Shown here: in pieces, positions 1 to 12,700 of the stretch
How positions within the stretch are numbered: the first letter of the stretch is position 1
Layout: the number at the start of each line of letters is the position of its first letter
NCBI GenBank assembly: GCA_037178855.1
Contig: JASJZC010000005.1
Span: 620,001-684,000 of the forward strand
Origin: Oscheius sp. JU75
Lineage: Eukaryota > Nematoda > Chromadorea > Rhabditida > Rhabditidae
DNA: 64,000 bases
Direction: 5' to 3'
Position numbers and translations under genes: made by a program
Notes under the pieces: generated by a model
Databases searched by the model: none
Told to the model about the DNA's origin: nothing
Seen by the model: only the letters and a program-made list of their open reading frames with translations

Positions 1-440
1 TTTATGTAACTTATAAAAATGAGGCATAGCAACAAACAGATATATTTTATAACATATTCTACATCGGACTGTCCTTTTTGCATGTAACGGAAGCATGAGA
101 GCGGAATGAAACATACGAACACCTTCAAAATCTTGGTTCAGAAAGGCAGAGCGTTCAGCTTTAAATGTTTCAAGAAAACTTCGTATAGGGCATTAGTAGG
201 GAAGCAACAATAGGCCAATGAAGTCGCAGGATCAATTAACAATGAGCTTTTCGGGATTTCAGTCGGTAACCGCTCTGCGAAAGTACCGTATAGCCGAAAG
301 CCGTTAATATTCCCGAAATTAGAGAATTATGCAATTGTGAATAAAAAATGAGATAATAGTAGAGGTCACCCAAATTCGCTATTTCTCATCTTTGTCTTTT
401 CAGCTATACAATATTCCTGAAACATATTTCAACTTTTCAG
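1..440. other. non-coding left edge
   Basis: I see no coding exon here. Positions 265-300 carry a 35-bp dispersed repeat whose second copy lies at about 1504-1539. The end of the block (about 390-440) has two TTTTCAG splice-acceptor-like sites, the second directly preceding the first supported exon at 441. The block is probably an intron or the 5' flank of the gene ending at 944. Confidence 0.4.
265..300 (+). repeat. dispersed 35-bp repeat, copy 1
   Basis: The stretch starting GTAACCGCTCTGCGAAAG and ending in GCCGAAAG recurs at about 1504-1539 with one difference by eye (CTC versus CTA near its start). No coding capacity is visible. It is probably a fragment of a repeat family. Confidence 0.7.
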
Positions 441-944
441 GCTCCCAAGTCGGGTCAAACAAGTAATCATGGTTCCTCATGAGAGGCCCAAACATGAGGA
501 GAATGCTGTGCCTGATCCTCCTTCTCTGGTCCGAAGGAATACTGTCAACGTGAAAGAGTCAGTTTTGTGTTTCATGGCTCGAAGATAAAGGTTTAGGGAA
601 GAGAGATACATGGCCTCTCCAGCTCCAACAGAGTCGAAGCGAGAAAACTGGTGGCAGAAGGTTGGAGGGTTCTTCACGAGGTGGGTTTGTCTTGCGAGGA
701 AAAACTCTACAGTATGCCGCCAGTCAACCCCGTTCCTGAACAGACTATACAGCATATGTAATCTTTTTACAGACTCTGGCGCCAAATTCTCTCAATTCTT
801 CCTCTCTCCCGTTTGCCAGTCCGTCGTCCTGGAAGCAGTACCTCGTCTGCAAGCCCTTTCGTCCGATCCACACCGTCTAGATTGACAAGGAGTGTAGCAG
901 TCGAGGAACCAGTTGAGCCTTATAATGAAAAGGAGATAGTCTAG
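441..944 (+). CDS. 3' end of unidentified gene (partial)
   Basis: I do not recognise this protein. Three coding blocks can be seen. 441-549 reads through a charged Pro-rich stretch (VPHERPKHEENAVPDPPSL). 623-680 or 610-680 encodes SKRENWWQKVGGFFTR. 773-941 ends at TAG 942-944 with EEPVEPYNEKEIV. The splice between the last two is convincing: GTGGGT at 681, TTTTTACAG ending at 772, and the joined codon AGA opens 56 codons without a stop. The phase of the first junction does not close with the best donor at 550, so that exon may belong to another isoform or use another site. AATAAA at 976-981 is a likely polyadenylation signal. The protein tail is Ser/Arg-rich and probably disordered. The gene may begin left of the window. 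Confidence 0.5.
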
Positions 945-1503
945 ACCAATCTAGATGTCAAAGAGTATGTCATGAAATAAACTATTTGGATGTTTTTTTT
1001 TACTAAAAAGTACACTAATTTTATCGGAATAGAAGTCGTTTTGGTGAAACATGAATGTTTGTTTCAACGATAGTGTATAACACATGGATGAATATTAAAG
1101 GTAATCGGCTGTGTCTCGTCTTGCTAAAACAATCCATATGCCCAATTCGACTTCTAGTGATAACAGCAGTCTTTGTGTTTCAAAATGTACTTATAACTAC
1201 GTTTCTGTAGACGGAAAGCATTTGTCTGAAGCTGCAGGTTTAAAAAAGTAAACAAGTATCCCTCGAGAACTGTTCCAAAAACTACTGGTTCACAAAAGGA
1301 AATAAAATGTTTGAGAATATAGTATACTTAGCGGAGAGTTGGGAATACTGAGAAGAAGTTTTAAGGTGTTCTAACAAAGAAATAGTATATTTGCTTAAAT
1401 AGTTCGGGCTTTGAAAACGTGGCCGAAGTGTTCTTTTAGGTCATGTTTTCACGTAGCTGGCGACCTGGCCAAGCCAGGCGTGGAAACAACGCGCGCCTTT
1501 GGT

Positions 1504-1539
1504 CTGTAACCGCTATGCGAAAGTACCGTATAGCCGAAA
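1504..1539 (+). repeat. dispersed 35-bp repeat, copy 2
   Basis: Near-identical copy of the unit at 265-300, one mismatch by eye. It is followed at about 1625-1650 by a segment (GGTTACAAGTTGGTGCGCAG) with a relative at about 54001-54020, suggesting a composite dispersed element. Confidence 0.65.
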
Positions 1540-3318
1540 GTCGAAAGAGCGGCAATTTGCGAACCAGCTTTTAACCATTGTCGATACGTCATTTTTTCGT
1601 AAATGGCTGCGTATCGACGCCTATGGTTACAAGTTGGTGCGCAGGTTGCCATATTTTCGATTTTTCAAACAGTCCTGGCCGGCCAGGGCGTCCGCTGCGT
1701 GCAAATCAGACTTGGCTTCCTTGACTGGCCAAGTTTGCAAACCCTGTATCTCTATCTAAACCTGGACATGTTCTTTTTTGTTTCACGGACTCTATAACAC
1801 TGAACTATTGTTTTTTTCAGTTGAAGATATGGCGATGAGCGTAAAAAGTGTCAGCAAAAGCACAGTAGCGAGACACCCCCTTATCCCCTCGACCCTCTTC
1901 CCAAACGAACGCAGCTCTTTTTCGCGGCAAGACCGCACATATTTGAAATTGGTTCTCGTGCTGTCTGGACTCTCTCCAATCGGCGCGCTGCCTCTCTCTC
2001 TCCCCATGCTGCCCACTGCACTGACCACAGCCATTTACTTGTCCGCGTCTCTGTCTCTGTCTCTCTCTCACTGCTTCGCGTAACTGCATTAATTTTCAAA
2101 GAGAGAATGCCAATGTGCTCTTTCTCTCTGGCTTTCCTTCTCCATATTACTTTCAATGCTTCGCCTTGTTCTGAATAGAACTATTTGAAGCGATCCACTC
2201 TCTCGAGAAAACATTTGGGTGCGCGGTCAACGATTCTTATACAGCTGATGGGGCACAAATGACCCTCATTTCTGAATCATCAGTTTTTGGTGCTAAATTT
2301 CACCGTACGTCATGGTCGCGTAATCCGTCCAACTTCCGAAATTTCGCAGCTAATATACTCACACTATTGTATAGTTTGTGAAGCATTACAATCCGATTTT
2401 TTTGGTAACAAAACCAGGAAGTTCCTTCTTCATATAGGATCACAGTATTTTTTGTTAGACGTATCAAATCACGTTAGTTTCTTTATTCTTATCACGACCT
2501 TACGCAAGACATATGTGACTCCTTTTTTTTAAATAAGCCTTATTGCCTATGGATTTCGAAAGTATTCAATGTAGTATTGTTTTTTTCAAACTTCAATGCA
2601 ATCAACTAGCGATTCTGCTGCTACTTCCTAGATCTTACTATGTTTGTGAAACATTTGTTGCACTTCTTCTTCTTTTGAATATATGTCATTTTTTGTTTGC
2701 GTACTGTCGAAACTTTGGAATTTCTCAGATTTTACAACTTTTTCAATAAGAAACTCCTGGACTGTATCGTTCTGCGTCGTACGATATTCTTACTTACCTA
2801 AGATTATTTTTTCGGAACTACATCTCGCAGTCATAGTTTCGTTGAAGTTCAAGATCTTATATAGCTGCTGAAACATTTCTTTCGTCTTATTATGGTTCTC
2901 TCATGTTTTTTCTTCCGTCTCCTGACGACACTTCTGTTTTACTAGCTCATTTGTAGCAGTCAAACTCTTACCAGACCGTGAAATATATTTGGTTCACTTC
3001 TTGGCTATAAGAATGAGTCACTTGCCTTCTGTAAACTATCGGACATTCCCGAATAAACTATCTTTTTTGAAACCCCCCTATTATACTGAAACCGAACTTT
3101 TCCCCCATCCAGAAGAAACTATTATTTCACGTTTGTCATAAAACTAGAAATAAAACTTCCACTACTGCTCTTGGTTCGTATGCCCTTCGAAATATCAGAT
3201 TTGAGTCAGAACCACGTCTTATAAAACAGTTGAAATAGACAAGGCGGAAAATCACTATTATAGACACCCGAAAAGGGTCAAGAAGGTATGAGTCAGTTCC
3301 AATAGCCATTGGTCATCT

Positions 3319-3320
<2 letters not shown>

Positions 3321-3353
<33 letters not shown>
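3321..3353 (+). repeat. (CT)n microsatellite
   Basis: Uninterrupted CT dinucleotide run of about 16 units within the gene-poor region. Confidence 0.95.
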
Positions 3354-3357
<4 letters not shown>

Positions 3358-6300
3358 CCTTTCCTACCACCTCGTTCATCAGGCGTCTTTACACAATTCG
3401 GACATCTAATCACTCTTGTTTATTACATCCTCCCCCGGTGAACATGACAAAAAGCCGGATCACCTATCTCTTGTTTTTGCATGGAGGCTAGAACAACAAA
3501 CTTTCGAACTTTGTTGTTATCCTACTTGCCTCCGGGGTAAAAACAGGTATTTTTAGGCTAGGATATCTGTTTTCCTTGGGGTTTCGTTTCAAGTTTTGGT
3601 TATAAGAAGAATAGGATTCCTTGTTTTTGTCTCGCGTTTCTCGAAAAACTATATCCAGATCCTATAAATTGCTGTTTTTTGTCCAAAATGTTAGAAATAA
3701 AGAACTACGATTGAACGATTTACTTGGTAAAATGCAAGGAAAGTTTGGATCCAGCTTTCGGTCTCTCTTGCATTCGGGCCAAAAAGTGTCATATTTGTGG
3801 TTGTTTGTTTCTCTACATTCTTAAAAGTTGTTTTTTGCGGCTTAGTAGTTCGGTTCTGATGAGCCTATCGTCTGGTGTTTGGTGTTCGGGGTACTTTGGT
3901 ATGTTCTACAATGCTTTCATGTTTTAGTCCTTACAAATAAGACATCTTTGAACCTCGTGATGTTCTGCAGGAGCCTTCGGATAAATGTTTCACTGTAACC
4001 CTATGATAAATCAAAAATTGGTTTTACTGCCATTTGTAATTTCGTCTCTTCCAAACACAAAAGGAAAAACGAAGAGTAGTCCTCCCAAACTTGGTGTTAT
4101 CTATCCCGGTCAGTGACCTCTCTCCCCCTTCCTGCTATAAACCCGTAGCCATAATGTTTTTTCTCCCTCTCTCCGAACCGGGGAGATACAGGTATCGACA
4201 CCTCTTGTCAGTCAATCGGATCTGTCCTTCTCTCTCTTGTACTTCCTCTCGACCTTGTTGTGAACAGGGTCCCCTCTCAGCGCCTTTCTCTAAAGAGCAC
4301 ACACTTGATTTGAATGCGCGGGAGGTCGAACTCTTTTGGTGCGGCTCCGACCACCTGCTCTCTCTCTCTCTCTGCCTCCCGTTTCGGGGCTTTGCAGTCT
4401 CTCTCTATTGTTCGCATTCGGAACCGTCGCCGGCTCATTTTACAGGCAGCAGCTGACTAACTGACGCATTTCGTCGTCTCTCTTTCTTGAAGAATCATTC
4501 ATGTAGGATGACGCTATACCCTCTCTGTCTCTCTGTCTTTCTGTCTCTGCCTTCACCCACCTTTTTTACGACCCTGAACCATATGTGTGCTTATGCCCGA
4601 TGAGCACAATAAGTGCCCTCGCGAACCCATATAGTTTATCCCTGTGCCTCCGCCCAGGTCCAGTCCATTCTGGCACATGTTCCCACAAATGCCGCCGTCA
4701 TTCCCAGTCTGCGCGCCACTCTGTTATGTGCCTCTGGAAGGCCATTTCCTCCTGTCACTTTGTCTCTGGCCGCCTCCTTTCCTGACCAAAGCCTGATATT
4801 TTTGGCGTGAAGAGAAGGGTGTGCAATATATATTTGGTTCTGAGATTAGTCAAGATATGAGCCCGTGGGTAAACACATGCTGTTGTCGGTTGGGGAGAGA
4901 GTGAAGATGGACATATTGGGGCATCTTTTGAGGAAATTTTGCAGGTCTCGGTGCCCTATGTACCTTCCCGAAACTATCGATTCTTGCTTCAAGCCTTCTA
5001 TAAGCTTTTCACGAAAAGTACTGTTTCAGTTTGCTCTTGTAGATCTACGCGAAAATTTGTGATTTCAGCAACGAGGGATATAATTGCTTTGAAATTTCTC
5101 TGAGGTCATGAACTACTCTGTACAAAAATTGGATTTGTGAAAGTTACTCTCCTCCAATAGAACGAACTTCCACAAAACAAGGCCGCTTTATAATAAGCAT
5201 TGAAATCTATCTCGCTTCATTTTTCTAATAGTGACTATCCGAAATATTTTTGTTTCACTGAGAAGATGAATTTAGCATCGTCTGAATCAGTTTGCTCTCT
5301 TACTTGAAATGAAACTGAGCTGGACAGTATACGCAGTTTGGAAAAGGAAATGTTCTAAACAGCCTATAAATACTGGTAATACTGTTCATCAATAATGAGG
5401 CCCTTTTTTCAACCCAAATACAATTCCTTACTCATGTAGCTTCAAATGTACGTTTTGAAGAACAAAAGTTTTCAAGACTTCTTGAAATAGCAGTTTCCTG
5501 CTTTTCTCCACTATATTCTCTGTTCTCATAAGTTTTGAATACATACTTGATGCCAAGTAACGGTTCCTCCAGTGCAAATCCAGATCTTTCCAGCAATCCG
5601 ATAATTTACGAAGTTGTAGTAATTGATCTGCTCTACAACTTTGCAAAACATCAAAAAGCTAGAAGGCCTGTTGAACTGTTACTATTCTAGCAGGCCTTCA
5701 CAACGCGAAGGCACGTTGGGTTGTCTTATTGTGTCATTTCCGTGGTCATATCAGATTGGAACCCATTACAAAGAAAGAGACAGAGACACTTTGGACCTTC
5801 ACCACACTCACACCTCCGAGCATCAGTGCTCGTACTTGATACCGATGTTACCTCTCCCTCTCCTTTTCATCATCTCACTAAACTCTAACACCAAGTGTCA
5901 AGGTCATTTGGGCTATGAAAAGGATCGAGAAGGGGTTAGTAAGCAACACCTCCCTTCTGTTATGTGTCCGCCATCCCACCCGAACTTTTTCTCCAAGATC
6001 TCCCCCAGCTTGTTTATTGTTTTTGGCTGGTCATATCGGATGATTTCATTCCCTAGCTATCGATTTTTCGGAAAAGATCTGACTAAGGAAAACATTCTCC
6101 GTCTGCTCTCCAGTGGCAACACTGTTTTGACTGACTATCCGCAGCTGTTTTGACGAACTCTATACCAAGGAAACCCACTAAAACCGTATAACCAACACTA
6201 TATGGGAAAACCGTTCGAGTGTGGTTTTTTCGAAGAATTTAGTATTTTCTCATATTGAGGATGCATCCCTGAGCTACTTATCAGGCTTGCTTGAATAGTA

Positions 6301-8329
6301 ACACCCCTGTATGATTCTTTACTCGTCATTTTTCAACTCGGCTTGACCCTGGAAAGTATTGAGATTCAACACTCGTTTTCGAGTAGCGTTTGCTGCAAAA
6401 GACACATTTGCTTGCGCTGGCTGCAAAAAAGCACATTTTTTTGTTTCGTTGAGTTCGTGTAGGAAAGATGATCTGTGCGTATCGTTGATTCCTCTGTGAA
6501 ACTTTCTTGACCAACAATTTTCTGCTACGACACTTTTCTGTGATCGAGCTATGTTCGAAACTACATATATTTCATTCCTTACGTAAAAAGTGACAAGAAA
6601 TTTAGAAACCTAATGCCTTGCCGGTCAGAAAAATAGAGAGACAAGGAGACAGAGACACAGAGCGACAGAGAGGCAGAGATCAACAAACCTCCACTTTTTC
6701 TTTTGCCGCCTTCTCATACCCTCTCCTAGACCACAGATGTTTCGTATTTGTTCTTTTTTCGCGCCTCTCTCTGGATGTGTAACGAGTTTTGTCCCGTCGC
6801 GCTTCCAGGCTCTAGCCGTTTTTTCCACCTCGACTTGGCCGTCGCTAATAGGATTTCTCGCTCTCTCGCGCTCGCGTGTGTGCGTGTTCTGCCCAGCTGT
6901 GTTATCTTATCACGCGTGAAGGGGGTCGTCTCCAAAAAGACGAAAAGAGCCGGCGGACCAGGAACACACTTGGCTGTGTTTGTGTGTTTTTGCAAATCTT
7001 TTGGTTTTAAACTTTCCATATAAAGCAGCGTGAAAAAAATTTCTTTGCTCGGCACTTCCTCGTACATGGCTCAGTTCTTGAAACTATTTGACATCATGAA
7101 TTCTATGTAAGGATTGCAGTCATAGTAATTGACAAAGTTTCCCTATAGACTTACGCTATTCCACTTCTATCCATTCTTGTCGTGTTCTGGCATTCAAAAT
7201 TCGAAGTTTCTGTTTTTTTCTGGCTACATACCTTTTGTATAAAGGCCTACATATCTGTGCACCGCTGCATGGGTCCCATTTTTTGTTTCTAAAGTTCGAT
7301 TCTTTGTGATTCACCCTCTTCTGTCTTTAGCGTTTATTTAGTTTTGCTAATCTGCATTGTCCAATGCCATGATTCTTAGAAACGAAGATAGGAACAATAA
7401 GAAACACAAGAATCGTCTAAGCCGGGTATCGACGGATTTCGTCAGTTTGTTTCCGGTAAAACCCATATGCGGGAGCATGCATAGGGTGAAAAACCGATTG
7501 CTGGTGTCAAAAATACCGTACGGTCATGTCTTCGGTCATTTAGAGGCGATTTTAGTCATTTTACCCAAGTTGGTCTCTTTTTTCAATCGCTTGTAGAGGG
7601 ACTGAGAGTCCTCTCTTTGCTAACAGTATATGAATCACTATCTTTGCTATATTCAGTGTTTATAATATGAGAGCTTTCAACAGCCTGAGCACAGCTGATT
7701 CTAAAGCGACCCGGTCATCGATTTAGTCCCTCCCATTTCTGTGCACACGCTTTTCTGAACACGACCTGAAATATGCAGTCCTTAATTTATAGAGTGACTA
7801 CTTTGTTTCATGACATAGGTCTATAGTATGTCTATCCGCACCATTCAATGCTTCTATGATTGATGTCGCAGTTTCAAATTATCTTTTTTCTAGTAGGACA
7901 AGCGCTATGAAGTTGTAGTTGTCTGCTCCAGTGCTAAATTTTGTCAGAACTGGTCAGGTGGCCCGGCACCCGAAAAACCACTAGAAAGCGGCAGATTTTT
8001 AGTGTCCTACATCAACTTTGTAACTTGAATTGAGTGCTTTGGTTTATATATACATATATACATTTTCCGGTATTTCTTCCACGATAGATTCCCGTATCAT
8101 GATCACTTCGGTAAGCTATATTCTGTGTTGTTTCAACGCTCTAAAAGTTTCTTCTATCCGAAATATTGCTGTGCCTTATCTTGAACTTCCTTTTTGATTT
8201 CACTGCTTCTATACCTGTGAACTTTTGCTCAGTTTTTCGCTCTGTTCTCTCCTCAGTACGGAAAACAAAATTGTTTTGGTCTAAACTTGCCAAGTCTATC
8301 TTTTTACCGGAAAACTTGTCGTGCTCAGG

Positions 8330-8720
8330 GTTCTACTTCATCTTGCTAGGATGAATTTCGTTTCGTTTTGGACCAAGACGATTGACTAGACCTAGATATT
8401 CCTTGCTCATAGAGGTTAAAAACTACCAGTTTCGAGAGATGAAAGCAGTGACGTATCAAATACCTGTTCGTCCTAACAAGATGAAGTACAACCTACTTGG
8501 CCCTGCTAATTATCATTCAAGCCTTTATTCCTGTGATGTTCTAAAGAGCAAAATCATATTAGACCTGTTCAGTACTACTCCGTCATAGCAAGGTAAAGTA
8601 GATTACACTTCACCTTGCTAGGACGATTCACTCGGACTAATGTCCTCGATATAGTAAACAGAACAGGGAGTTTGGCTGTATCCGCGTGAAGTCAAAAGTT
8701 TCGTCTTAGCAAGATGAACC
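8330..8720. repeat. cluster of short inverted/direct repeats
   Basis: The word CTTCATCTTGCTAGGA and variants occur at about 8336-8351 and 8610-8625, in reverse orientation at about 8472-8486, and again near 8703-8712. 8588-8620 forms a small hairpin with arms AGCAAGGT and ACCTTGCT. No gene is visible. Likely degenerate mobile-element remains. Confidence 0.45.
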
Positions 8721-9709
8721 GTGCTCGGGTCTATTATGTAATTGTCTCAACTGTCACTCCAGGTTTGTCCCAAAGAAAAACTTTGTTTCACTGTCTCTAT
8801 CTAGCTCGTCCTTTTTCTTCTTTCATTGTTTTCGTGCAACTTTTTAGTTGATCCAACTGTTTGGTATCCGTCCTCGTCACCTCATCAATTTCCTCGTCAT
8901 TGTTTATATATTTTTCCCTGACCTTTTTCTCGCTACCCGCCCCTCGAAAAATGATATACAGATGATTCAGAGAGCCCCACCGGGCGGCGCCACTCTGGCT
9001 AGTTTACAGTGCGTGTATCTTTTCGTCATCCTCACGAAATGGGAATCCTTTTGGTTTTGCTTCCTTTCTTAGTACTTTCTTGATACTTTCACTGCGTCTT
9101 TTACTGCCAGCACTTGGAAGGAGTTCCAATTAAATTTTTTGTTAGCGCTTCTCCTAAAAAAAACCAACGTATTTTTAAAACCTATAGCATCATTGGGCTT
9201 TCTTCCAATTTTTAGATTTATTTATGTTTCATCCTTATCTTATAATACCCCAAGTTGAAGTTCATCGATTTTTCGTAATTTAAAAAAAAAAAAAATTGCA
9301 ATTTGCAACCTTTCTGGGAAACTAATATGTTTCACTATTCTATCAACGTTTTGAGCTTTCCAATACTAGAGCGATACAGAACTTGGAAAACATATAAATT
9401 TGCAGGGCTTTGATGATTTCGCCCAGCGAATACGAGTAATCAGATTGAATCCACTTCTCATCAGGAATCGAACCTATCAACGACTTCGAAAGAATCATGA
9501 AAGGTCTGTGAAGCATATTTACCCAAGTTTGGTTTCGGCGAAAAGTCGACTCTCTCCAAGTTGTGCATATTCGGTCGACGTGTAGATATGTTTCAATCTA
9601 GTTTTGAAAACTATTTGACTTCTGGTTTTTTTCTGTTTTACCCAAAGTCAATAAGCCTGTCGAGGTTGATACGTCTCTGACGTTTCTTCGAAAAAAAAAA
9701 CTCTTTCAG

Positions 9710-12700
9710 ACACCTCCTCCACATCCGACAACAAGGAAAACGAAAATCAGCAGAGAAATGGCAGCATTCCACCGCCCTCCCCAGCTCCCACGGAACAGAA
9801 CAAGAAGCACAGCATTCACAAGCAGGAGAAGGCCATTCTGCACGAGTTCGAAGGCCATGCGAAAGGTACGCTCAGAGATAGTCTGACACTTTTATGGGGT
9901 CGGTGACGGGTGCGATGGTTGGCCGACAAAGTGGGGGCGCTTTTTTTGTCAGGAGGAGGGGGTAGTTTTGTACAGTCAGGAATGAATGGGAACAGGGGCT
10001 CTATTCAGGAGTCGAAGAGTCAATTTTCTTGGAGTAAGTCTTTCCATGTTTTAAAGTGCATAAGAGAAAGAGAAGATACCAGGCTGCGTTATGTTGATGC
10101 CCCTTCTTCTGACAAAGGTGATTATGAGACTCACGTTGTGAGCCGTGTTTTATCGTTTTTCCGGGGCAAGACGACTTTTTCTGACTTTCCGATATTCTGT
10201 AAAGTTGTAGCCCGTGATCTGCTTTACAATTCTGCAGAACATTGGGAAGTCGGAAAAAGTCGTCTTGATCCTGAAAAACGCGAATACGTAAGTCGCAAGG
10301 TTTTCTGTCGTTAGCACTGTTTTTTTCAATGTGTTTCAGTGAATACCGATATATTAAATGAGCGTGAATACTTCAGTAGTATTTGTTTGTCGAGAGCGAA
10401 AATCAGATTTTGTTGTTTCAGCAAAGCGATAAAACGCCAAACGTCTTGAAATGTTCATTACATACGAGACTGCCCATCATTTCAAAAATTTTGTGCGCAC
10501 CTCCTGAACAAAGACAAAAAGATAGATGGACCCAGGTGAATACGAAGCGGAAAAGTGTAAAAGGTAGAGGGTGAGAGCCCGCCTATTGTGATGTAATGCC
10601 AGTGAGCCAGAGGCAGCAAGCAGGAGCTTCCCACCTATTTCCTCTATTTTGATTGCTAATGGTCACTTTACACTAATTTTTGGACATTTCCCCCTTCGGC
10701 TGAAAAAGTCGAAGAATGAGCCTAAAGATGCCGCTATGTGCATCTCTCACTCTAGACTGCCAGATCGTCCACATTCAGGGTTTGTTTTCTCCCTCTCTCT
10801 TTATTTCAAAGATGGGGTAGGGCTGAGCAGCTCTCAACCTGAACGCAACACAGGGGGTGATTTCTGGACGAGTTTGATTTCTTTCACAAACATGAAACAA
10901 TACTGGCTGGTTTTTACTCATCATATTTCAAAGTCGGAACAATCCAAGAAATGCGCTATCTTTGACCATTCTCAAAACTGAAAAAAATGTGTTTCAAAAC
11001 TAGACTGAGGCCACAAAGATTAAAAGTATATACTTATGTGGAGTTTGTGGAAAGGACGGAATACATTTTCAAGAACTCGAACAATTCATGCTTGTTTTGT
11101 TTGGGATTCACAGTTGAGATAGGACCGGGAATGTTCAATACTGTGCTCGTTACAAGGGGAAGATATTAGATACTTGAAAAGTTAACATCATTCCTTTATG
11201 TTCCATGCTCAATCCAAGAGCAGACGACAGCAAAGCAGCAAACGATGTGCTTGTTCGATGAAAAACTTGTACTCTTTGACACTGTCTACGTAACTCGATA
11301 TTTTCTGGTAAAGTTTCAATGCCGATGTAAAAGTGGAAAAGTTCAAGTACTGGCTCCAATTCTAAAAATAAGGTTACCATTTTGGAAATTGCTTGTGTCT
11401 AATTCAAGGTTTGCTGAAACTTGTAATGTTTCAACGAGAGTATAAGCAACTATGAAATGAAAGAAAGTAATAGCGGGATTCCTCGCAAAACTCTGTTAAC
11501 GCAATTCCTGTCAGAGTGGCGCTTTGGTTTGGTTTTCTTGGTCAAACGGGCGAAAAGAACTTCTGGCTATCTTAGCACTTTAATAAGAGTAGATCGATTC
11601 TTCCGAATTTACAAACCCTTCCAGTTTTTCTATGTTTCATCCTAGGTCTAGTACCGAGGAGTCCTAACGCAGTGATAGTCGCTCTGATCAAGTTGAAATC
11701 TTATATTTTCTTCTCTCAAGTTTCTTATATTCAAGAGAGGCATGTAGACAAGTTCTGACCATCCCAATATTTTCTACTCCGTGAGTTGAAGGGCAGCTGT
11801 TCCCCTGCTCTGGGTAATCTACGCGCTGCTCCAATGTCCAGCCGGTGTAAAATCTTCTACGAGGCTCAATTAACTTGGAGCAAAAGGGAAACAAAAACAT
11901 GAGAGACAGAATTGAAAAAAAGTTTTTCAGAAGTCAAGGCACAGTTGACTGAACAACTCAAGGTTCTTGGAGAGAGGACAGAGACCCAGGTGGCCGTTCT
12001 GCAAGAAATGGAAGATTACTATAAGAGACGGTAAGTCTCTCAGTTTCTGTCTGTCTTTTTGTCTTAGAACTTTGCAATATTTTTTCAGCGGAGAGCTCGA
12101 AGCTGAGCACGCCAAGCAGCTGGACAAATTGGCCAAGAGTATCATGCAAAGGCACAAAGCCGAGAAGAACAGGTGAGTCAATTTGCGGTGAAAAGAGGAG
12201 GAAGGATGCTATTGTTTGGTAATAGAGTAGATAGAATAGTTGTTTGTCTAAAGGAGGTGTAAAATATGGCCGGAGTCGAAAGTTCTGGAAACGAAAGAAA
12301 ATCGGATTCAACCATTAATAAGAATTGCGAAACACAAAAACTTCGAGCTATTATTTCAAGAAAACTAGTATACTTCTTTCATAATATCTTTCATAACGTC
12401 ATACATTCGTAAGCTTCGTCAATCGAGGCGCTTTACCCGACTAAGTGAAGTTAAAACATAAAAACTTGGACTCCGGATTTTAAGAATATCTTTCTTTTAA
12501 TCCAGCTATAGTAGTTGGTCGATCTTTGTTTCAAGTATCCAAAAAACCACTTCATCTTCTCTCAAATTTCCCACATTATTTTTTGTCAGAGACCCACAGA
12601 GACCTTCACTTCGTATTCTCTCTCTGTCCAATTATTTCCGCTCTTCTCACTCTTTATGACAGTGCGCCGGCTTCCCGCCGGCGGCTTTCAAGGCTGAAAA

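Larger units (their letters stand above)
945..9709. other. long stretch without supportable exons
   Basis: About 8.8 kb in which I find no exon with both a good frame and good splice sites. It holds a (CT)n run at 3321-3353, CT-rich stretches at 1990-2072 and 4360-4553, a GAGACAGAG tract at 6630-6680, several short inverted repeats around 8330-8720, a MITE-core fragment at 5625-5650, an A-run at 9281-9295, and many copies of GTTTCA/TGAAAC. Some of it probably contains the promoter, 5' exons and first intron(s) of the srGAP gene that becomes recognisable at 9710. Open frames such as 5623-6153 have no homology I can name. Confidence 0.5.

Noticed and set aside
4091-4456. 121-codon open frame rich in Ser and Leu
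   Set aside because: Composition follows the underlying CT-rich tracts. No family or splice signals.
5623-6153. 176-codon open frame on the plus strand
   Set aside because: No ATG at the start of the frame, low-complexity composition, no splice context and no recognisable domain. It begins inside a MITE-like core, so chance or repeat origin is more likely.
9406-9438. Possible upstream exon of srGAP after TTTGCAG
   Set aside because: Reads a short peptide and has a weak GTAATC donor, but phase and homology cannot be shown.
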